This document shows, in pieces, positions 49,119 to 59,390 of a stretch of 64,000 nt of DNA. The stretch's first letter is position 1. The number at the start of each line of letters is the position of its first letter. Source of the stretch: Halichondria panicea. Its lineage: Eukaryota > Porifera > Demospongiae > Suberitida > Halichondriidae. The notes beneath the pieces are model-generated. The model was not told the origin of the DNA and ran no database searches. It saw only the letters and a list, made by a program, of their open reading frames with translations. The position numbers and the translations under genes are program-made. The stretch covers positions 4,207,803-4,271,802 of the forward strand of contig NC_087380.1 of assembly GCF_963675165.1 (NCBI RefSeq), given 5' to 3'.

Positions 49119-49226
49119 ACAACTTGGTATTGGAGGCAGCATCTTCAAAACTATTGTTTTGAAGATGCTGCCTCCAATACCAAGAAAACTATTGTTTTGA
49201 AGATGCTGCCTCCAATACCAAGTTGT
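49119..49226. repeat. Perfect 29-bp hairpin plus a second 3' arm
   Basis: Arm 49123-49151 (CTTGGTATTGGAGGCAGCAT...) pairs perfectly with 49156-49184 across a 4-base loop TATT. After nine bases the 3' arm is repeated at 49194-49226, where pairing with the 5' arm extends to about 33 bp. The hairpin lies just downstream of the second thioredoxin gene's 3' end (minus strand). Confidence 0.8.
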
Positions 49227-49292
49227 AAATCTCCAAAAACTAGATATTCCTAAAAATTGTCTTGACACAAAGATTATACACGACTTGTATAG

Positions 49293-51085
49293 CTATTTGC
49301 ATTCTTCTAGATTGCTCTTCAACTGTTTCTCGTCGGCTCCTTTCATCGTTTTCATCTGGAGTATTAAATGTGAGGTATTTATAAATGATACTGCATGTAT
49401 AAAGCGGATACCTCCTGACACACATTTTTAATCCAAGGCGCAAATAATATACACTACCGTAACTTACTGCTTTCTCGTTCTGATAGAACTTGAAGGTGGG
49501 CATAGCCTGGATGCCTTGGTCTTCAGCAGTTTCCTAGAAAGAGGTGAAATTTCAGAACCACTACATTCACATATAACGAGGAAGTTAAATCAGAGAGTCC
49601 ATGCACTTAATATCCACGTGTATTGAGGCAAACAATATAAAACAATGTTTCCTTAACCTATACAGGAGGACACACAAGCTTCTGGTAATAGATGCAAAAG
49701 AGAACTGACTATAATTATACTTACATTGTTTTCATCCACATCTACTTTGTAGAACTTGATTTCTGTGAATTCCTTGCTTAAAGTCTGTGCAATTTAGTAC
49801 AGAGAGTGATTACTGCAATGTTTTGCGAGCATTAAACATTTGCCAACTTTGTGTTCTTTCAAGGGGTCAAAATATAAAAGTAGCTTGACAGTCAAAAACT
49901 AGCCTAGCCTCAAGATTAGTCACATACGTAATACCGGAGCATATGAGGAGATGGTCAAACCGCTAAGTGCTATCAGCCACACATTTACATAGCACTTAGC
50001 ACATGTATTACAACCAAGGAAATGTGGTTAGAGTCCGTAATACTATACATAAGAAAGAAGAAGCTCCATCTCCTCATATGCTCTCACGCAGATATAACTT
50101 TTGACTGCCTAATGCGTCTCAGGTTACTACTTACCGACACTGAGCTATTACGCACTTACACTACGTGCATCTGTACAGCCTAGTGAGGAGCCTAAACATG
50201 AACAATAGGCAACTATGTGTCAAGTTTACATAGAGCATGACCAATTACATGATTATTGTACATGTACGTGACCTTGAACAATAGGTATACAATGACTATT
50301 GTAGGTATTTCGATGATCCGCTACTGACTATGTGTATGGTTGGCCCTAGCTGGGTCGCTGAGCTAGTGAGTACAGTAAAGAGTTAAACGTCAGCAGCTAA
50401 TACACGTGGGAAGCTTTCCAACAGCGTGTGTGTATTAAAAAAACAATTTATCGAGATATTTTAAGTATCTAATTGTGGATTGTGGCCATAATTATAATTA
50501 CAAGCTATAAAATTAGGTACGTACTACTCACTTCAAAGATAGGAGCAATCATTTTGCATGGTGGACACCAGCTAGCAGTAAAGTCCACTACCACCCACTT
50601 ATTTCCTGCATCCTTAAGAGCCTTCCTGAATTCATCCTGTGAACAAAAGTGTGCAGTCACCTGATTCCCTTATAATAATTAAATGCAGCATATAGTATAG
50701 GGCTTATTTTAGTCTCGTAAACACAATAGAGACTGAAGAGGCAACCAAAGGTGCAAAAATCAGTGCTATTTATTCCAGATCCTATCCATGTCTATTTTCA
50801 GTTCAGAAAAAAACTGCCTGGGAACAAAAATGTCGGCCAAAAATTAAAGGCAGCCTTGACATCACAAATACCTTTTTTTTAGCGCCAGAAAAAATCAAAC
50901 AGTAATTACGGTTGACACTAAAAATTATGTTCAGTCAGAGTTGGCAAGTTTGTGTGGCCTTCATTATTTCATTTCACATTAACATTTTCTTGCACGGTAT
51001 AAAATTAAGTAGATACTATACGGTATTGCTATATACTGTAGAGATCTACTAGTGTACAAACCGCGGTTTTCAGGTACTCAGGCAT
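49293..51085 (-). CDS. Thioredoxin paralogue with WCPPC active site, 105 aa
   Basis: Five exons: 51085-51062, 50636-50532, 49784-49725, 49533-49468, 49355-49293, with lengths 24/105/60/66/63 identical to the first thioredoxin. Starts [19 protein letters not shown]; the active site is [11 protein letters not shown] (Cys32, Cys35), followed by KVDVDENN and cis-proline AMPTF; it ends [14 protein letters not shown]. The Gly33-to-Pro change gives WCPPC, the form known from nucleoredoxin and tryparedoxin rather than classical thioredoxin, so redox potential or substrates may differ (inference). The extra C-terminal Cys (ECK) could form intermolecular disulfides. It is the upstream member of the tandem pair, followed at its 3' side by the hairpin at 49119. 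Confidence 0.9.
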
Positions 51086-51372
51086 TCTCCTTAGTTCTCT
51101 TTGGCACTGATTCGTGAGTTTGTACTTGTGTAAACTGCACTGAACTGTGTTGTCTTTACTCAGCTAGCTAGCTCCAGGGGCAATAAAATTATGGTCCGGA
51201 AGCCAAAATTCGGTAATACGCCGCCCATTATTTAGAGGTCATCAATATGTAAGGATTCATAGGGTGATATTTCTGACAGGCACCAAGGCAACATTGATTA
51301 ATTAGCACTGTATAACAGGTGATGCAGGGCATACCATAGATAAAAACATGTATATATTATGATGTGTTGTGT

Positions 51373-53476
51373 TCAAAAGTCTGCGTCGAGTGTGAAGACG
51401 TGCTCTGCTTTGTCAGACATGACTCCACTCTTTTGATATTCTCCCACTCGCTTCTCAAAGAAGTTAGTCTTTCCCTCCAGTGAAATGTTCTCCATGAAGT
51501 CAAAGGGATTCTCAACGTTATAAACCTGTGACCAATAAAAGAGTAATAAGCTTTCCATAAAAACTAGTACTACACTTTCACCTAATAATCATACAGAAAG
51601 AGAGTACAGGATGCTCACTACAATAATGAAGTGATTTCCTTGGGGTTTACCTTTGTCTGCTGCATAGCCACAAGCAACCTGTCAGCAACGAACTCAATAT
51701 AGCGCTTCATCAGCTCACAGTTCATGCCAATCACGCTCACAGGTAGAGCCCTCGTTAGGAACTGTATATAGAAATACAAATAATGTTTAGGGTACACCAC
51801 AATAATAAATAGGTGTTCTACATAATTATACTATGCATGGTAGATAGGAACGTTTACATGCCGAGCTAAATTAAGTATACACTTCTACGACTACACTTAC
51901 ATCTTGCTCAATGGAGACAGCATCAGTGATGATGGCCTTCACTCTCTCTGAGGAGGGCTTGTGCTGGAGCTTGGAGAAGAGCAGACAGGCAAAATCACAG
52001 TGCAACCCTTCATCGCGACTGATCAGCTCATTAGAGAACGTCAGACCAGGCATCAATCCCCTACAGGTTAAAATGAGAGAGTGAAAGATGCAATCATTAA
52101 GCACAATTTAATTTTTCCAACCTTTTCTTCAGCCAGAAGACGGCAGCAAAAGAACCGGAAAAGAAGATTCCCTCGACAGCAGCAAAAGCAACAATTCGCT
52201 CAGCGAAAGATGCAGTTTCGGATGCAATCCACTTGAGTGCCCAATCAGCCTTCTGCTTCACACAGGGCACTGTAGGAAAAAGGGGTGCTAATCATACCAT
52301 ATCAATGAATAATATCACAATTGAGTGCACTGAAAAATGATGTAGACTAGACATAATTTATGAATATTGCAATACACACCCAGAGCAACTTACTTGTCTC
52401 AATAGCATTGAATAAATACTCTCTCTCTGCTGGCTCTCTGATATATGTGTCAATGAGCAGACTGTACATCTCCGAATGAATGTTCTCGATGGCAATCTGG
52501 AATCCATAGAAGCACCTAGCCTCGGTGACCTGCACCTCAGAACTGAACCGCTCCACCAGATTCTCATTGACTATGCCATCACTGGCAGCAAAGAAAGCCA
52601 ACACATGCTTGATGAAGTGCTGCTCCTCAGGCTGTGGAAGACAGAATAGTTATACTCAAAAATACACAAGTGCCGTACGTTGCCATGGATACATTTATAA
52701 GCAGTACATACCTTCAATCTGTTCCAATCTGTCATATCCTTAGACAAGTCGACCTCTTCTACTGTCCAGAAAGAAGCTGTAAACAAAATAAACCATAAAC
52801 CACAAAGCACAATTTCAAGGCCGCCAAGCCACTGGAATGCACTAATTGAGCAAAATTGACCTATCAGATTACAGCCCACCAAAAAAGTGCGCCAAAATTC
52901 AAGAATAACGCCAAAAGCAACAATAAGCACATGTACACATTATCTGTTATACATTGCATACGTGAAGATTTCAACAAACATAGTGATCTTACCCTCAGCT
53001 TTCTTATAAAACTGCCAGATATCTGGATTCTGAATGGGAAATAGAACGAATCTTCTTGGGTTCTCCTGAAGCAGAGGTTCCTGTTTCTCAAGCTCTTTTA
53101 GTCTTCGATCTGCAGCATCTTCCTCTACTACTTCCATCTATAAGTATAGCAGCAAAAAATTATTTATACTAACACACATTTTTGGAAAAACGAGCATGCA
53201 TACGTATACAGCTATGTGAGGCCTGGGGTACAAGGCCTACGAGCCGAGGTACTAGGTAGAGACAATAATTATGTATGCACACATACAAGAAAGCTGCACA
53301 TACATATAGGTCACAGCAAGTCAGAAAGGCTGTTTTACCTGTTCTTCAAGGATAGGCTCTTCTACTGGCAGTGGAGCCAAAGGTTGACGGCTTTTCTTCG
53401 TTGGTACTGTGGTTGGTGCCTCATTTTCTTTGTTGGAGATGTTGCTGAAGGGGGCTCGAGAAACTGTAGTAGTCAT
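51373..53476 (-). CDS. Ribonucleoside-diphosphate reductase small subunit M2, 385 aa
   Basis: R2 subunit of class Ia ribonucleotide reductase; holds the di-iron centre and tyrosyl radical for dNTP synthesis. Eight exons in phase: 53476-53339, 53137-52993, 52776-52712, 52631-52394, 52269-52122, 52060-51901, 51761-51651, 51525-51373. Iron-ligand and radical residues are in place: FFAASDG (Asp134), IENIHSEMY (Glu165, His168, radical Tyr172), [11 protein letters not shown]. The C-terminus FTLDADF is the tail that docks on the large subunit. The N-terminus has NKENE (Lys16-Asn18), a KEN box as used by APC/Cdh1 to degrade vertebrate RRM2 at mitotic exit. Length is close to human RRM2 (389). Divergent with C9orf72. 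Confidence 0.96.
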
Positions 53477-53736
53477 TATGATCGTTGTTTGGTGGGAAGT
53501 GAGCGAAGGCTGGCGAATGAGGAGGCTTGGCTGAAGCTGAAGCTGAAGAAAAGGCTGAAAGCTGGAATTGTGAAAAAAGGCGCCTGGATCCCGCTTTTAC
53601 ACGCCAGAAAATTGCCGCCACTTGCTTTGAAGCAGCCAATCCACTCTTATCTCTAATAATGCAAGGAGTGACGTCTGAGGTAGGTGTGGCTGTAAAATTG
53701 AAAAATCAATTTGCTGTCAAAAGCAAAAGTACAAAG
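53477..53736. promoter_or_regulatory. Divergent promoter region of RRM2 and C9orf72
   Basis: 260 bp between start codons. The C9orf72 frame is open upstream through most of this interval (in-frame ATG at 53659), so a longer N-terminus is formally possible, but that stretch has no family resemblance. No certain E2F site was read. Confidence 0.5.
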
Positions 53737-55851
53737 ATGATGCCAGCAAACGGATTGGATCACAAGGGGATGCTCCTTCCTAAAAAAGTGCTTAAAGCCA
53801 GAGAGGGCCTCTACTTCTCTGCCATTGCTCTGTCAATGTGGGACAACATCCATGGGCCCAAGATCCTCCAAGTATGGCAGGGTCCTGGCAAGAAGTCCAG
53901 AAGTCAGGACGACAAAGCTACCCGTACCCCTGTGTCCGAGGAAGAGATGTGCGACCTGTCATGTGAGTAACAATATTGACTTTGTAGTAATTTTTGTGCA
54001 CACAATAGAGATTGGAGGTTGAAAAAGTGGCACGCATACACGCACTACGCATAAAACTAATGATTAGAAAACTGAAGGGTATATTCATGATTCATCAGAG
54101 TTACCTTGCTGTACTAACTTACAGACATACAGTTTCCCATACAGATTGTTCACCAAATTGCAATGCCATACCACTGCAGTGCTTGAGGATACTCTTACGT
54201 CGCCCACTGACCTCACTGATGCCACCCTCCTCTCAGTTGCTAACTACACCCTTAACGACGAAGCAGCCAGGGCCGAGAGCATCTCTGGAATAGAGTCAAA
54301 ATTCTACTCTCTGGCAAAGCTCAAGCTCATTGTGTACACGAGCATCTTCTGTGTCACGATTGACGCTGTAAAGGGGAAGACAGAAGTATTCTCCTTTATG
54401 CTGCTTTTGCCTATGAGTGAAACATCCGAATTTCTTGCCCGGTACTCTTTCTGTGAGATGTCACTGCAGAAGCTCTTGCAGGATTTTCTCATCACACCTC
54501 TAACAGATTCCTTTGTGAGTTGATTTACATGTAATACGCTGTTAGTACCATATCTATTTGGAAGTCATTGCCTAATAACAAAAGCTTTGATAAGCGAGTA
54601 GCTGACCATAAAAATACTGGTACCAGGTGTCAGTGAAATAGGGTGATGCGTCAGGATGGCAACAACTACCCAATAATTTGAAATGAAATAGGGCAGTACT
54701 TAAATAGGGTTTGTGCAGTGTCCTTTGTAAATTTGAAACCCGGTATTTATATGATTTTCAGCCTCCAAAAGAAGTGACCTCTGGCCTCGTAACGTTTTAC
54801 AGCACAATACGTACGTGTATGGTATGTACCCCCACCATGTTGTCGTGTAAGTGTACGCGTTTATTTGTGTCAGGGGTATAGCTCAGTGGTAGAGCATTCG
54901 ACTGCAGATCGAGAGGTCCCTAGTTAAAATCTAGATGCCCCCTACTTTTTAGCATCAGACTGTGTGTTGAGGGAAGTAATTGTGTCACAGTGGTGATCGA
55001 TGGTGGTGATTCTGCCAATTTAGTGGGTCCGGGGGTATAGCTCAGTGGTAGAGCATTCGACTGCAGATGGAGAGGTCCCTGGTTCAAATCCGGGTGCCCC
55101 TGTTCTGTCTTTTGCCCTTTACTACGTGTGTATGTACTGCTGGCACTGTAATTTTTTTACTGCAGAAGGATAAAAGAGACTATGCTCGAGGGTCTGTACA
55201 ATTGAGAGTGGATGGTGTACTAGAAAACTTCGACCAACCTCTTCTGAAGTTCACCCAGGCCATGCTCAGTCTGAAACAGAATCCTTTGCCAGACAATATC
55301 AAAGTCAGCACTGTTGCCAGTTATTTGCTTGTGTGCTGTGTGTGTGTATACATGCATGTACATTTGTACAATACAGATGATGCATATTCGTAAGAGTGTT
55401 ACAATACAACTGGTCTTTGTTATTTTTCGGACCCTAAAATCACACATTGAGCATAACTACATAATTATTTGTAGTGTACATATTAACTGTTTAACTCTGT
55501 GTGATCAGTTCTTGCCATGCAGCTTACTGACACATACCTTGGGAAGGATTCTGGGAAACCTGATATCAAGGGTCTCCTAACCCCGTGAGTACATACAAGA
55601 CTACAATGTGCATGTGATGCGCATGACTGATGAATTGTACAGTACGTGTCTCAATTTTGGCATTTCATATGCATTATATGAACATACAACCTTGGTGCTT
55701 CCCTTTGCCAACCATTCCTCGAAGGCTACCAACATGTATAGTACATCCGACTAGAAAAACATTTGCAATGTGAAAAATTGCTAGGATTGGCCAGGGGAAC
55801 CACAAAAAAGCGTGGAAACAAGAAATCAGACGAGAGCATAACTCCAATCCG

Positions 55852-55889
<38 letters not shown>

Positions 55890-58687
55890 TCAGAGCTATC
55901 ACCAGTCACATTCAGACGTCAGGGTATACGATTGTTCTTGGTTCTGACAGAGAAGCAATAAACAAGGTAAGCACCTGAGGGTGAGTGCCTACATGTACAT
56001 GTGCCTCGAGGCGTAGCCGCACAAGGAATACGATAAAGCTGACTGTGTGTTTGTGTGACTGCTTTTGTGTTTCAGATGATCCTGACACTGGGACTGTTCC
56101 TCTCGGCTAAGGAGCGTATGATGAGTCGCCTCGTGTCTGAGAGGGTGGAGGGGGAGGACCAGCCCCACTATGAACCACACCTCTTCTTGCAAGGACTTGT
56201 CTGGGTACTCCTCCGATAATGTTCTCGTTGTATATTAGTATGCATTCCACACACACGACACTCTCAGACTCATGCATACATGTACTGTACATGTATAACA
56301 TAATTATGACAATAATGTTCCCAGTGTACAAGCTGATATTCACATTCCCTCAATCCAGACTACCAGGAAGAGCGTCCCCTTCACAAAGCTGGACCTGTAC
56401 CAGAACAAATTGCCCCACACCATCATATACCTTGATGACAAGCACGTAAGTACATGTACATGTATAATTATATGAAGTTGAGTAGGATACCATGCATTAT
56501 TCTGTCAGGTCATGATGGTGGAGTCTAAAGTGAACGTGTTCATTGGGAGGAAAGAAGACAGTGTCGAGCTTACAGAGAAAAAGAATCAGCAAAAAATGTA
56601 TTTGCTACATATGTTAAGAGTTGAAGTGTACCATATATAACTGCGAAATTTTGGTGGATGTTTTGATTTGGCGAATTTTACCGAAGATCACAATCGGGAA
56701 ATTTAAAGTTTTCCGGTGGACACGTCATTACTGTAGTTGCCACGCCCGATACGCTAAATTAAAAACCACCAAGTTAGCAAATGGCCCATTTGCCAAATAC
56801 CCAGGCCAACACAATTTTCCAGTTATAGTATTTTCAGTTATACGGTATATTGTTTGTTATGGTGCGTGTTACTGACATTAATTTTTTGTTAACGTTAACA
56901 GAGTCTGTACATGTTTATAAATGTGGTCTGTGGTGTCTGTTGTCACCGTGCAGTGGGGACACAACCAGCTTAAAAGAATTCAAGGATGTTGAGAAAGAGA
57001 TGAGCTCGCCCCTTGTCAAAGAATTTCTTTCAAATGTGAGTTTTTATTGACACTGCATGTAGCATACGTATGTACACAATATTTTCATAGTTGTGCCATA
57101 GATATAAGAGGGAGGGGGGTTAGAAACGGAGCACATGCGGACATTCACTTCTGTGTTATGTGCATGTCTGTTGATCCGTGTTTTGCCTCCAGCCACAACC
57201 TAGCGGGAAGAACGATAATCATTCATAGCTCCCCAGTTCATCCATACCTGTAGTAATCTTTGTGGAGCAAACAGTTGTGCGGTTTGTGGTTGAATCTCCA
57301 AGCACAAGAGTGCAAGCAGCAACCATGAAAATAATATCCAAAGCAGCATCAGCACCCGCGGTGCTTTCATTACCTTAGCTAGACACATGGGCTGGAGGAA
57401 ATAAAGATCACAGAAACATACCTACATCGTTGCGTTTCTAACCCCCTCCCTCTTGTACATGTATGTACAGTGCATGTACCCGTAATCAGGCCGTAGTTTC
57501 GTCAAATATCCCCCCCCTCAACCTGTAAAGAGGCCACATGTACATGTAGTAGTTGTAAGGTGCTCACATCGAATGGTTATACACACATAACTACCAATGG
57601 TATTTGTCCTGTGTGTAGCTGTGGATGCTGAACACTGTGGGGGGTCAGAGGGAGACATTCATCGCTGGGTTCCTCAGATTACTGAAACTGAAAGCACTAG
57701 CACTTGCAAAGTATCTCGACACTGACACTGGGTGAGTACAGTGTATTTGCCTTTTATTCTAGATTTTTTTAAATGCGCCCTCTTATTATACTACTAGGAA
57801 TTTCCCATTTAAAATTTAAAGTGCACTGCATTGCATCACTCTGTCAAGGTAAAAAGCGTGTAACAAAGTCATACAGTCCCTACTGGTTTTGTATTTTATT
57901 ACATGGTCTTGTAGCCTCAAGGTATAGTGTAGTAAGATTCAAAACACATAATTATAGCCGGAGACTGCTTGGGCTATATACAGCCTCATGTTTCTCGCTG
58001 TTCTTCCTTGTTTTCAAACTTTCTATGTACGATTCTCAGCCTTTCTAAGGTGCTAACTTCCAGCTTCAACGTTTCCAAGCTTTGGCTTCCTAACGTGAGC
58101 CTTTCCTGGTGTTTCCAAGGGTCTGGTTTATGAGGAAAACCTACATTTGTACACTTCCTGGGTCATTCAGTAATGGATTTACAGTTGATATAGTATTACT
58201 GTATGTGATGTAACTACCGTATAGCGAGTAATTTTCGTGGGCAAGCTGACCTCAAATAAAATTTTACCCACGAAAATCTAGGCATGGTTTACCGGAACGC
58301 ATGCAATGCAGTGCACATAACTGCAAAAAAAATGTTTATCACCCGCTATAATTTATGGTGTAAATTATTCAAATGTAAAATTGGCATGCTTGTTGTGTTG
58401 GTTCCTATCTTTTATATTATATGAACAACTCTTTCTCACATAGCAAACCTGTGTTCAATTTGGAGACAGCTGCTGAGATGCTGGCACTGAAACCTAACCC
58501 AAATACTACAGAAAAGACTGCAATAAACTTGTCTACCCTGCAACATGATCTAGCCATCGAATGCTTTGGAGACCTACATGTTATTCTGGCATTTACCGAG
58601 AAGATTAGACCAAGAACTTATATTGATGTGCTGGGTGATCCTCAGTTGGACAATTTAGCTGTCATCCATGAATTTGCGTCTTTGTGA
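53737..58687 (+). CDS. C9orf72 orthologue (DENN-fold protein), 545 aa
   Basis: With SMCR8 and WDR41, C9orf72 forms a complex regulating autophagy, lysosomes and Arf/Rab GTPases. Twelve exons in phase: 53737-53962, 54180-54514, 54762-54821, 55166-55303, 55523-55584, 55894-55966, 56076-56204, 56359-56445, 56509-56597, 56954-57035, 57619-57731, 58444-58687. Matches to the human protein include MWDNIHGPKILQVW (human YWDNILGPRVRHIW), ITSHIQTSGYTIVLGSDREA, LGLFLSAKERMMSRL, LALAKYLDTDTGK and the last block LHVILAFTEKIRP. At 545 aa it is longer than human (481), mostly in linkers. Start: the ATG pair at 53737 was taken; 53659 is the alternative. The acceptor at 55893 directly follows a (CA)n tract. 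No intronic GGGGCC repeat, as in human disease alleles, was seen. Confidence 0.88.
54872..54943 (+). pseudogene. Decayed tRNA-Cys copy
   Basis: Similar to the tRNA at 55031-55102 along its length (TATAGCTCAGTGGTAGAGCA, anticodon loop with GCA). The T-loop has lost the invariant C (TTAAAAT in place of TTCAAAT), the T-stem has a mismatch, and the first acceptor pair is broken (A opposite C). Probably non-functional. Confidence 0.7.
55031..55102 (+). tRNA. tRNA-Cys (anticodon GCA)
   Basis: GGGGGTATAGCTCAGTGGTA start, anticodon arm GACTGCAGATC, T-arm CCTGGTTCAAATCCGGG and acceptor TGCCCCT (one G-U pair). The anticodon is GCA. It is sense-oriented inside a C9orf72 intron (54822-55165), 159 bp after the decayed copy. 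Confidence 0.88.
55854..55887 (+). repeat. (AC)17 microsatellite beside a splice acceptor
   Basis: Uninterrupted AC repeat ending six bases before the CAG acceptor of C9orf72 exon 6 (55894). It replaces most of the usual polypyrimidine tract. Confidence 0.9.
56630..56848. mobile_element. Short TIR element related to 21771-22505
   Basis: Starts ACCATATATAACTGCGAAAT and ends CAGTTATACGGTAT, with an internal AATTTTCCAGTTATAG. In a C9orf72 intron 32 bases past the donor. Confidence 0.5.
57106..57455. mobile_element. 350-bp TIR element
   Basis: AGAGGGAGGGGGGTTAGAAACG at the left and CGTTTCTAACCCCCTCCCTCT (one base shorter in the C-run) at the right are inverted. It lies within a C9orf72 intron and has no coding content. 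Confidence 0.6.
58215..58352. mobile_element. MITE of the CCGTATAGCGAGTAATTTTC family
   Basis: Starts TACCGTATAGCGAGTAATTT and ends ATCACCCGCTATA. The internal GGAACGCATGCAATGCAGTG is shared with the copy near 10.73 kb. In the last C9orf72 intron. Confidence 0.55.
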
Positions 58688-59390
58688 GTCTTTATATTTG
58701 GTGTGATTTACGTGTTTGTGTTATGCTGCTATTTTGAGCCAGCATAATAATTTTATAGAATAACCAAAATAATGTACCACTAACGTTAGTCACTTACATT
58801 AATGAAAACATTAGACTATAATTATGTACATGCATTAATTGCCTTGTTGAGTCATCAGAGACCATATGCATGCACCACCGGTACAATCGAAAACACATTT
58901 TTACAAACGGCATTGCATATGATTATTAAGGCGTTACCGGGACGAACTACTGGAAATGTTGACTTAATAAAGCATTGACAAGCGATAGGCCGGGCAGGGA
59001 GAGCCATGCTTCAATCTGTATGTCAATGCGCCAGTCATGAACAGCTGGCCATTATATGCATGTTAATTATGACAGAAAAGTGTTTTTAGCACAGATGGCA
59101 ATATACGGGTGTATAATCTTCTGAGATAGATATCTTCCATGATACCTGCATTATACCATGTACATGCATGACCGCAGCACTATAAAAGGACCTCTCCCTA
59201 GTTACACCCTGGTTACATACCCCTTAGTAGTGGAGGATATATGGGTGCTCCATATCCTCCACGTAGGTGTGGTATATCCTATACTTATATATACTTCTCT
59301 AAAACTATAATCTGTAAAATATTGTTATTGACTGTATGTCATGACAAAATTGATATTGAATTGAGATAGTAGATCTACCTACATATATCT
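58688..59390. other. Convergent intergenic region of C9orf72 and the helicase gene
   Basis: No gene. Contains a short perfect hairpin, GTGGAGGATAT (59230-59240) with ATATCCTCCAC (59252-59262), and AT-rich sequence that must carry both 3' UTRs. Confidence 0.5.

Noticed and set aside
53527-53736. In-frame upstream extension of C9orf72 (AEAEAEEKAESW...)
   Set aside because: It runs through the divergent promoter almost to the RRM2 start codon and does not resemble the family's N-terminus; the ATG at 53737 is preferred.
54822-55165. Disease-type GGGGCC repeat in a C9orf72 intron
   Set aside because: None is present in any C9orf72 intron here; the intron holds tRNA sequences instead.
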